Part shown: one piece after another, positions 56,107 through 64,000 of the stretch | Layout of the letters: every line of letters begins with the position of its first letter | How positions within the stretch are numbered: position 1 is the first letter of the stretch | Source: DATBRG01 sp036560445 | Lineage (GTDB): Bacteria; Pseudomonadota; Gammaproteobacteria; Burkholderiales; Methylophilaceae | Length of the DNA: 64,000 nt | Reading direction: 5' to 3' | Assembly: GCA_036560445.1 (NCBI GenBank) | Contig: DATBRG010000019.1 | Span: 30,250-94,249, forward strand | The notes under the pieces: generated by a model | The model's database searches: none | What the model was told of the DNA's origin: nothing | Seen by the model: only the letters and a program-made list of their open reading frames with translations | Translations under genes and position numbers: made by a program

Positions 56107-56835
56107 ATGTCTCAAGCCAAAAAACTGCCAAAAATTACTGATCCCGAGCTATTGGAGCGTGAGCACTCGGCTCGCGAGTCCTGGCATGCTTTTGAGATTA
56201 TGGCAGAATTCGTGAGCGCTACCGAGCGACTAAAAGAGATCACGCCCGCAGTCTCTATTTTTGGCAGCGCTCGTACCAAGCCGGATAGCCCATACTACAA
56301 GCTGACGGAAGATATCGCCCGGCATCTTTCTGATGCGGGTTTTAGTGTTATCTCAGGTGGTGGGCCCGGCATTATGGAGGCTGCCAACAGGGGAGCTTAT
56401 TACGGTAAATCGCCCAGTATCGGCTTGAATATTGAGTTGCCGCATGAACAGACGAATAATCAGTATCAGGATATCAGCCAGAATTTCCAGCATTTTTATA
56501 TGCGTAAAGTGATGTTCGTTAAATATGCCTCAGCCTATGTCGTGATGCCGGGTGGTTTTGGTACCCTGGATGAGCTGATGGAAGCATTGACATTGATACA
56601 GACAGGCAAGACGCGCAATATCCCCATTATCCTGGTGCATGAGCCGTTCTGGCGCGGCATGCTGGACTGGTTCCGTAACGCATTGGTGGCTGAGGGTATG
56701 GTATCGCCTGAGGATATGAGCCTGATCAAGGTGATTGACGAGCCAGTCAAAGTGGTTGAGGCCATCTTCAAGCATTATGAGACGCGCGGTTTCGAGCCTT
56801 CTGCATCAGAGCGCCAGGTTCAGTTGTATTTATAA
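56107..56835 (+). CDS. LOG-family (cytokinin riboside monophosphate hydrolase-like) protein
   Basis: A 242-residue TIGR00730/LOG-family protein, recognised by VFGSART-like SIFGSART, SGGGPGIMEAANRGA and the nucleotide-binding PGGFGTLDELMEALTLIQT. Members hydrolyse nucleoside 5'-monophosphates to the base and ribose phosphate. It is longer than plant LOG proteins by an N-terminal helix. It is separated from polA by 21 bases and transcribed away from it. Confidence 0.88.
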   Translation: MSQAKKLPKITDPELLEREHSARESWHAFEIMAEFVSATERLKEITPAVSIFGSARTKPDSPYYKLTEDIARHLSDAGFSVISGGGPGIMEAANRGAYYGKSPSIGLNIELPHEQTNNQYQDISQNFQHFYMRKVMFVKYASAYVVMPGGFGTLDELMEALTLIQTGKTRNIPIILVHEPFWRGMLDWFRNALVAEGMVSPEDMSLIKVIDEPVKVVEAIFKHYETRGFEPSASERQVQLYL

Positions 56836-56926
56836 TGACTTTTGTATTGCGGTTTACCAGCAGTGCATGGTTTTTGTTAGAATGCTTTTCATCTCAATGC
56901 AGTACAAACCCAAGCACGAGGTTACC

Positions 56927-57265
56927 ATGCGTCGTATTCATATCTTGTTAGTTCTGGCTCTATTATCGCCACTGGTGGCCTTGGCTGCGGGTAATCCGCC
57001 AAATCTGGAGCCCTTGCCAGAGCCACCACCACCACCGGCAGGCCTGGAAGGCCCGGATGCTGAGCCGCAGATCACCATCACCAAAAAAGGTACGGATAAG
57101 GTTGAAGAATACCGTATCAATGGCGAGCTTTACATGATGAAGATCACGCCATCACATGGGGTTCCTTATTACATGGTGAAAGAGGATCAAAATGGGGGAT
57201 GGTCGCGCTTCGAGGATTCCAACTCGCCCATCAGTATTCCAAAATGGGTGCTGTTTAACTTCTAA
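56927..57265 (+). CDS. DUF2782 family secreted protein
   Basis: A 112-residue protein with a signal peptide (MRRIHILLVLALLSPLVALAA), a proline-rich spacer (LPEPPPPPAG) and the DUF2782 core TITKKGTDKVEEYRINGELYMMK-like stretch ending KWVLFNF. The start chosen is the ATG at the signal peptide; an open frame extends 64 codons further upstream into the LOG gene without matching anything. The family is common in beta- and gammaproteobacteria near polA and thrB, with no known function. Confidence 0.88.
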   Translation: MRRIHILLVLALLSPLVALAAGNPPNLEPLPEPPPPPAGLEGPDAEPQITITKKGTDKVEEYRINGELYMMKITPSHGVPYYMVKEDQNGGWSRFEDSNSPISIPKWVLFNF

Positions 57266-57303
57266 TTTTTAGTTAAGAGGGCTGCAAGGCTCTCTTAAAT
57301 CTT

Positions 57304-58254
57304 ATGTCGGTATTTACCACTGTTACCATCGAGCAGCTACGCCAGTGGTTGTCGCCTTATTCTCTTGGAGATGTGCTGGATTTCCAGGGCATCGCCGCCG
57401 GTATTACCAATACTAATTACTTTGTGACGACGACCAGTGGGCGCTATGTGCTGACGCTGTTCGAGAAAAATTCGCAAGACGAGTTACCTTATTTCCTCGA
57501 CTTGATGACCCATTTTGCCGAGCGCGATATCCCGTGCCCACATCCAGTCAGAAAGCAGGATGGCAGCGGTCTTTGTGTTCTTAATGGCAAGCCAGCGGCA
57601 CTGGTTAGTTGTTTGCGTGGCAAGGATATAGAGACACCCTCATCTGCCCAATGCGCAGAAGTAGGGAGGTTGCTGGCAGAGATGCATATCGCAGGCTTGT
57701 CATTCTCGGGCTATATGAAAAACCCGCGTGGGACAGAATGGCGCCTGGATACGGCTAACAAAGTGATGGATTTTCTTAGCCAAGATGACCGTGCCATGCT
57801 GCAACAAGAGCTGGAATTCCAGGCCAGGCTGTCTATCAGTGACCTGCCCTTTGGTGTGATTCATGCTGATCTGTTCCGTGATAATGTGCTGTTTGATGGT
57901 GAGCAGTTAGGTGGCGTGATTGATTTCTACTACGCGTGCAACGATGTCTTGCTCTACGACGTTGCAATTGCGGTTAATGATTGGTGCGTTAATGAGGATG
58001 GCAGCTTTGATGAGGGCAGATTAAAAGCCCTGCTGGCGACCTATCACAAAATCCGGGCCATAACGCTTGCTGAACAGCAGGCCTGGACAGGGTTATTGCG
58101 CTTGGCGGCATTGCGATTCTGGCTGTCACGCCTTTATGATTTACACTTCCCGCAAGCGGGGGAGCTTACGCATGCCAAGGATCCGCAGCATTTCCAGAAG
58201 GTCCTGAAATTGCGTGTCTTGCAGCCATCGAATTTGGCGAAAGTATTAAGTTAA
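57304..58254 (+). CDS. thrB: Homoserine kinase, type II (APH fold)
   Basis: A 316-residue kinase phosphorylating homoserine in threonine synthesis, of the aminoglycoside-phosphotransferase-like type used by betaproteobacteria and pseudomonads instead of the GHMP type. GITNTNYFV, the catalytic loop GVIHADLFRDNVLF and GGVIDFYYACND with the metal-binding Asp are visible. Gene lies 38 bases after the DUF2782 gene. Confidence 0.94.
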   Translation: MSVFTTVTIEQLRQWLSPYSLGDVLDFQGIAAGITNTNYFVTTTSGRYVLTLFEKNSQDELPYFLDLMTHFAERDIPCPHPVRKQDGSGLCVLNGKPAALVSCLRGKDIETPSSAQCAEVGRLLAEMHIAGLSFSGYMKNPRGTEWRLDTANKVMDFLSQDDRAMLQQELEFQARLSISDLPFGVIHADLFRDNVLFDGEQLGGVIDFYYACNDVLLYDVAIAVNDWCVNEDGSFDEGRLKALLATYHKIRAITLAEQQAWTGLLRLAALRFWLSRLYDLHFPQAGELTHAKDPQHFQKVLKLRVLQPSNLAKVLS

Positions 58255-58302
58255 GCACGATAGTCGTGTGTTGTTAAATAGATTCAGGCGCCGGGGAGGC
58301 AC

Positions 58303-59076
58303 ATGATGAATACATCGGTATTGGATATACGCAAGGTTGATGCAGCAAATGGATGGAACTGGATAGCCGAGGGCTTTGCATTATTCAAGAAAAGCCCGGT
58401 GATCTGGATTGCCTTGTTTTTTATCTATCTCTTGATTGGCATGGGTCTATCCATCGTCAAGATAGTCGGCCCCATTGTGCTGAATCTGCTGGCACCAATA
58501 TTTGTCGCTGGTTTTATGATGGGCTGCCGCGCTCTGGATAACGATGAAGAACTGGAAATCAATCATCTGTTTGCCGGCTTTAAGCAACACGCGGCTCAAT
58601 TGATCACGCTAGGCGGCCTTTATCTTGCTGGCGTGATCATCATTGTCGGCATCATGTTCGCTGGCACTGATAATACTGTCTTGCATGCCATGTTTTCCGG
58701 TGAAAAACTGAGTGAGCAGCAAGCTACAGCCGCGCTCGGCGAAGGCTTTTTATTCACTGCTTTGCTAGGGATGTTCTTGTTGGTACCACTCATCATGGCT
58801 TACTGGTTTGCCCCCATCCTGATAGCTTTCCATGAGCTTACGCCGCTGGCGGCCATGAAGCAGAGCTTCAATGCCTGCTTGCGCAATTTGATGCCGTTTT
58901 TCGTTTACAGCCTGATTTCCATGGTCCTGCTGTTGGTGGCAGCCATACCATTTGGCCTAGGCTTGCTGGTCATGATTCCAACCATGACTGCCTCGCTTTA
59001 TGTCAGCTACAAGGATATTTTTGCAGGTAGTCTGGTGCCGGCCGGTGCGCTGGTTGAAGAACAAGATAACGATTAG
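58303..59076 (+). CDS. BPSS1780-family membrane protein
   Basis: A 257-residue inner-membrane protein with about six hydrophobic helices. WIAEGFALFKKSPVIWIALFF and FHELTPLAAMKQSFNACLRNLMPF are the recurring family stretches. Function is unknown. Its stop overlaps the convergent uvrD stop by four bases. Confidence 0.85.
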   Translation: MMNTSVLDIRKVDAANGWNWIAEGFALFKKSPVIWIALFFIYLLIGMGLSIVKIVGPIVLNLLAPIFVAGFMMGCRALDNDEELEINHLFAGFKQHAAQLITLGGLYLAGVIIIVGIMFAGTDNTVLHAMFSGEKLSEQQATAALGEGFLFTALLGMFLLVPLIMAYWFAPILIAFHELTPLAAMKQSFNACLRNLMPFFVYSLISMVLLLVAAIPFGLGLLVMIPTMTASLYVSYKDIFAGSLVPAGALVEEQDND

Positions 59077-61268
59077 ACTGCTTCCAGCTTGGCGTATTCC
59101 AACGCCAGCCATTTCAGGCCTTCACGGCCGAAATTGACTTGCACGCGCAGGTCGTCGGCATTGCCCTCATAGCTCACCACAACACCTTGCCCAAATTTAC
59201 CGTGGGCGACGGATTGGCCTATCTTCCATGGCATGGCACTTTTCTGGCTACTACTGGGGCTATTGCTCGGGGTAACGTTGTAGCCTGCCATCTGCTGGGC
59301 TACCTTGCTGGCGCTGGGTTTGGCATTCAGTCTGAGTAGTAGCTCTTCCGGGACTTCATCAAGAAAGCGCGAAGGGATGCCATAACGCACTTGTCCATGC
59401 AGCATGCGGCTCTGGGCGTAACTCAGGTAAAGCCGTTGGCGGGCTCGCGTGACAGCCACATACATCAGGCGCCGTTCTTCTTCCAGCCCGTTGGCTTCAT
59501 ACATGCTTTGCTCGTGCGGGCAGAGGCCTTCTTCCAGCCCACTGATAAATACCACCTTGAATTCCAGCCCCTTGGCTGAATGTACTGTCATGAGTTGCAG
59601 TGCATCACGGCCAACATCAGCCTGATGTTCGCCCGCTTCGAGGCTAGCGTGGCCAAGGAACTGGGCGAGCAGGGATTGAGCTACTTCGCCATTTTCATCT
59701 ACCTGTACACCGATATCCTGGTTCATGAAAGCGACAGCAGCGTTGATTAATTCATCAAGGTTGGCAATACGGTCTTCGCCTTCCTTTTCGCCCTGATAAT
59801 AGGTGCGCAGGCCTGACAAACTGCTGGCTAGTTCGGTTAGTTCAGCTAGCGACAGGCCGATGGATTCTTCCTGCATCTGCTTGATGAGCGCAACGAAACC
59901 TTCGATGCCCTTGCCCGGCCTGCCACTGCCGACCTTGTTGATGGCAGCCTGCCAAAGGCTGCAGCTCTGTTCCCGGGCCATGTCCTGCAATTGTTCCAGG
60001 CTTCGCGTACCGATACCGCGAGTTGGGAAGTTGATGACTCGCAGCAGGGCAGTATCGTCTTCAGGGTTTGCTATTAGGCGCAGGTAAGCCAACGCATGCT
60101 TGATTTCTGCACGTTCGAAGAAACGTAAACCGCCATATACCCGGTACGGCAGGTTGGCAGAAAACAAGGCGTGCTCCAGTACGCGCGACTGGGCGTTGGA
60201 GCGATAGAGCATGGCGATCTGGCTTAAATCCGTGCCCTCGGCATGCAGCATCTTGATTTCGTCGACAATGAAATTTGCTTCGTCAATATCGTTATAGGCC
60301 TGGTAGACCCTGACTGGCTCGCCTTTGCCTGCGGCAGTCCAGAGATTTTTGCCAAGCCGGTTGCGATTGTGGGTGATGATGGCGTTGGCAGCATCAAGGA
60401 TATTGCTGTGTGAGCGATAGTTCTGCTCGAGCTTGACGATGGTTTGTACCGCGAAGTCTTTCTCAAAATCCAGCATATTGCCGACACGTGCGCCGCGGAA
60501 AGCGTAGATAGACTGGTCATCATCTCCCACGGCAAAAATGCAGTTATCTTGGCCTGCCAGTAATTTCAGCCAGAGGTATTGCAGCCGATTTGTATCCTGG
60601 AATTCATCGACGAGAATATATTTGAAGCGGCTCTGGTAATGCTGGCGGATATTCGCATCGCGGCTTAGCAACTCATAGCAACGCAACAGCAGCTCGGCAA
60701 AATCCACTACACCTTCGCGCTGGCACTGCTTGTCGTATTCCTCGAAGATTTCACGCATGCGTTGCGAGTGTGCATCATAGGCATCTACTGCATGGGCGCG
60801 CAGGCCTTCTTCCTTGCAGCTATTGATATAGCCCATGACTTGCTTGGGAGGAAATTTCTCATCATCCACATTCATGAGTTTCATCAGGCGCTTGATGCTG
60901 GATAGCTGGTCTGCGGTATCGAGAATCTGGAACGTGGCGGGCAGCAAAGCTTCACGGTGATGAGCGCGCAACAACCGATTGCAAAGTCCATGGAATGTGC
61001 CAACCCACATGCCACGTGTATTGATCGGCAGCATGGCGGAGAGGCGTGTCAGCATCTCCTTAGCCGCTTTATTGGTAAATGTCACCGCTAGCAAACCCTG
61101 GGGCGAGACTTGCCCGGTTTGGATCAGCCAGGCAATACGGGTGGTAAGCACGCGGGTTTTACCGCTACCCGCTCCTGCAAGAATCAATGCAGGCTGATGC
61201 GGTAGCGTTACTGCTTCGAGCTGTTTGTCGTTAAGGCCGGAAAGAATGGAATCTGGGAGCGTATTCAT
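59073..61268 (-). CDS. uvrD: DNA helicase II
   Basis: A 731-residue superfamily 1A helicase unwinding DNA in mismatch and excision repair. Motif I is AGAGSGKTRVL, motif II LVDEFQDTN, motif III GDDDQSIYAFRGA, motif V TVHSAKGLEF and motif VI VAVTRARQRL. The C-terminal tail (IGQSVAHGKFGQGVVV) is the Tudor-like RNA-polymerase-binding part found in UvrD/PcrA, favouring UvrD over Rep. Confidence 0.95.
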   Translation of the reverse strand: MNTLPDSILSGLNDKQLEAVTLPHQPALILAGAGSGKTRVLTTRIAWLIQTGQVSPQGLLAVTFTNKAAKEMLTRLSAMLPINTRGMWVGTFHGLCNRLLRAHHREALLPATFQILDTADQLSSIKRLMKLMNVDDEKFPPKQVMGYINSCKEEGLRAHAVDAYDAHSQRMREIFEEYDKQCQREGVVDFAELLLRCYELLSRDANIRQHYQSRFKYILVDEFQDTNRLQYLWLKLLAGQDNCIFAVGDDDQSIYAFRGARVGNMLDFEKDFAVQTIVKLEQNYRSHSNILDAANAIITHNRNRLGKNLWTAAGKGEPVRVYQAYNDIDEANFIVDEIKMLHAEGTDLSQIAMLYRSNAQSRVLEHALFSANLPYRVYGGLRFFERAEIKHALAYLRLIANPEDDTALLRVINFPTRGIGTRSLEQLQDMAREQSCSLWQAAINKVGSGRPGKGIEGFVALIKQMQEESIGLSLAELTELASSLSGLRTYYQGEKEGEDRIANLDELINAAVAFMNQDIGVQVDENGEVAQSLLAQFLGHASLEAGEHQADVGRDALQLMTVHSAKGLEFKVVFISGLEEGLCPHEQSMYEANGLEEERRLMYVAVTRARQRLYLSYAQSRMLHGQVRYGIPSRFLDEVPEELLLRLNAKPSASKVAQQMAGYNVTPSNSPSSSQKSAMPWKIGQSVAHGKFGQGVVVSYEGNADDLRVQVNFGREGLKWLALEYAKLEAV

Positions 61269-61339
61269 GCTCGATATTATCGCATGCTAAACGCAGGAAT
61301 TTGGTTTGCCATGCATGACAATATAGGCGGGACAATAAT

Positions 61340-61481
61340 TGTGGAACTAATTCAAAACAAGGCCTGTCTTAATTACAGACGATTTAGTTCGTCTCCCGCT
61401 TCACCTCCCTGAGCGGGTAAGCCTTATCAAATGAGGCTGCTTCTACCCCGATTTTATTCCCCTTTAATCGGGGTTTTTTTT
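61340..61481 (+). ncRNA. Candidate small RNA with anti-Shine-Dalgarno loop
   Basis: Four hairpins in a row on the plus strand: AGACGA-N6-TCGTCT (61377-61394), CCCGCT-N11-AGCGGG (61395-61417) whose loop contains CACCTCC, AGCCT-N9-AGGCT (61420-61438), and a terminator. No open frame covers it. A loop complementary to ribosome-binding sites is a known design of base-pairing sRNAs. The 5' end at 61340 is approximate; I saw no convincing promoter. Confidence 0.5.
61446..61481 (+). terminator. Intrinsic terminator of the candidate sRNA
   Basis: CCCCGATT pairs with AATCGGGG around a 12-base loop and is followed by eight T residues on the plus strand only, so it terminates plus-strand transcription. 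No protein-coding gene lies immediately upstream on that strand. Confidence 0.88.
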
Positions 61482-61587
61482 GCCTGTCGCGCCATTCTCA
61501 GCATCGAGCAGTTTCGAGTTCATGGCTCAAGTATAAGCGCAAAAATTCCCACAAGTAAATATCCAGTTACAATTTAGTTTGCGCGAT

Positions 61588-61616
61588 AAAAAAGCCCCGT
61601 ACTAGACGGGGCTTTT
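61588..61616. terminator. Bidirectional terminator downstream of groEL
   Basis: AAAAAGCCCCGT-N5-ACGGGGCTTTTT with A and T tracts on both sides. It probably ends the groES-groEL transcript from the right, about 140 bases after the groEL stop. Confidence 0.85.
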
Positions 61617-61696
61617 TGTTTTTAGTACTAGCTTCGGCGCTGGCAAAAATTAATGCTGTTTTGAAAAATATCAAACACAGCCATTTTGCATGCACT

Positions 61697-61744
61697 TGCA
61701 TCATCCCGCGCCATAGGCTCGCTATGGGCGGCAAGATGATGCAA
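61697..61744. repeat. Large hairpin just after groEL
   Basis: TTGCATCATC and GATGATGCAA form a 10-base outer stem; CCATAG and CTATGG form an inner stem with a five-base loop. It lies 10 bases past the groEL stop, with no T-tract, so it is not a terminator; it may protect the 3' end or be a repeat element. Confidence 0.6.
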
Positions 61745-61753
61745 ATTCAAAAA

Positions 61754-63430
<1,677 letters not shown>

Positions 63431-63721
63431 TTAAGCTTCAACAACGCCCATGATGTCTTCTTCGCGCATCACGAGCAGCTCTTCACCAGAAACCTTGACG
63501 GTCTGGCCGGAATATTTGCCGAATAGCACCTTGTCACCCACTTTCACATCCAGCTTACGTACGGAGCCATCTTCCAGTACCTTGCCATTGCCAATAGCGA
63601 TGATTTCGCCTTGATCTGGCTTTTCAGTAGCGGAGTCGGGGATAACAATGCCAGAAGCGGTTTTGCGTTCTTCTTCCATGCGTCTGACGATAACGCGGTC
63701 GTGCAAAGGACGAATTTTCAT
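63431..63721 (-). CDS. groES: Co-chaperonin GroES
   Basis: A 96-residue heptameric lid of the GroEL chamber. The start is the ATG giving [18 protein letters not shown], with AAGGAG seven bases upstream, rather than an upstream in-frame ATG at 63781 that falls close to the operator. The mobile loop [17 protein letters not shown] is clear. Confidence 0.98.
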   Translation of the reverse strand: MKIRPLHDRVIVRRMEEERKTASGIVIPDSATEKPDQGEIIAIGNGKVLEDGSVRKLDVKVGDKVLFGKYSGQTVKVSGEELLVMREEDIMGVVEA

Positions 63722-63787
63722 GAGTAATCTCCTTGTAGATAATTCATTGGTACGTTTTGTAAGTATTCTGCAATTAGGCAAGCGTTA

Positions 63788-63814
63788 TTAGCACTCATGC
63801 CTATTGAGTGCTAA
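63788..63814. promoter_or_regulatory. CIRCE operator of groES-groEL
   Basis: Perfect TTAGCACTC-N9-GAGTGCTAA, the HrcA-binding inverted repeat, lying directly after the -10 element of the groES promoter. HrcA bound here represses the operon until heat shock. Confidence 0.97.
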
Positions 63815-63843
63815 TTATGAGGGCGTAGACCTTATTTTTCAAG
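63815..63843 (-). promoter_or_regulatory. groES-groEL promoter, sigma-32/sigma-70-like
   Basis: On the minus strand CTTGAAA, 13 bases, then CCCTCATAA resembles the heat-shock sigma-32 promoter. The overlapping TTGAAA-N17-CATAAT is a good sigma-70 promoter. The -10 abuts the CIRCE element. Confidence 0.65.
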
Positions 63844-63930
63844 TAGGATGATTTTTCTTACTTTACTTTTTGAGCGTTTAGGCGCAAAAAGACAATTACG
63901 AATACTGCAACAGTTGATGGAGCAATTGTA

Positions 63931-64000
63931 GTGACTAATAAATTGGCAGATGCTGCCATAGAGCAGCTTAATCTGAGTTATGACTCCCTGCAGGACAGGC
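63931..64000 (+). CDS. Start of an unidentified gene, cut by the window edge
   Basis: An open frame with a GTG start and GGAG eight bases before it, encoding 23 residues (TNKLADAAIEQLNLSYDSLQ is the visible part) up to the right edge. It is divergent from groES. The fragment is too short to assign. The frame stays open for 19 codons upstream of the GTG without an ATG, so another alternative start is possible. Confidence 0.5.
   Translation, partial: MTNKLADAAIEQLNLSYDSLQDR

Overview
The window looks like chromosomal DNA of a betaproteobacterium, most plausibly a methylotroph of the Methylophilaceae. The pointers are a solitary pqqA gene for a PQQ precursor peptide, a soluble NAD-dependent molybdenum formate dehydrogenase operon with its own molybdate uptake genes, a type II homoserine kinase, and a polA / DUF2782 / thrB / BPSS1780-family / uvrD neighbourhood typical of betaproteobacteria. 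No rRNA, tRNA, CRISPR array, phage or insertion sequence was recognised. The family-level assignment is an inference, because no RuMP or methanol dehydrogenase structural gene lies in the window.

Layout. 1-13,200 (all minus strand) is a complete nitrate assimilation island: nasT, nrtA-nrtB-nrtD uptake ABC transporter, a porin, cobA, nirB, narK, a PP2C-phosphatase/protein-kinase fusion, nirD and the start of nasA. Control is visible in the DNA: near-perfect sigma-54 promoters precede nasT and cobA, both with NtrC-like inverted repeats upstream, and the nasT-nrtA gap holds two hexaloop hairpins plus a terminator, the target expected for the ANTAR protein NasT. 13,200-21,400 holds an MsbA-like ABC exporter, the 23-residue pqqA, mgtC facing an unusual NRAMP-like transporter, two GGDEF proteins, a methyltransferase and a TSUP permease. 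21,460-30,670 is a molybdenum/formate unit: modABC with a ModE-like regulator (minus) back to back with fdsGBACD (plus), with a ModE-type site on each side.

30,800-32,740 encodes a three-gene operon of a receiver-adenylate cyclase, a small Cys-containing protein and a C-terminally membrane-anchored BLUF photoreceptor, flanked by diverged copies of a 62-bp repeat. This is the best candidate for an undescribed system: a split, possibly light-responsive cAMP module. It is followed by a secreted unknown protein, a periplasmic glutathione-peroxidase-like protein, cstA with its YbdD partner, a DUF4202 gene and lgt.

38,200-64,000 is mostly housekeeping: ilvD, an aldose-epimerase-like enzyme, a DUF255 thioredoxin-fold protein, two tandem small cytochromes c, an amino-acid permease, the dusB-fis-purH-purD-tsaC-hemF run, an MHS-type transporter, a CinA-N-domain protein, polA, a LOG-family protein, thrB, uvrD, a structured intergenic region likely to encode a small RNA, and groES-groEL preceded by a perfect CIRCE operator next to a sigma-32/sigma-70-like promoter.
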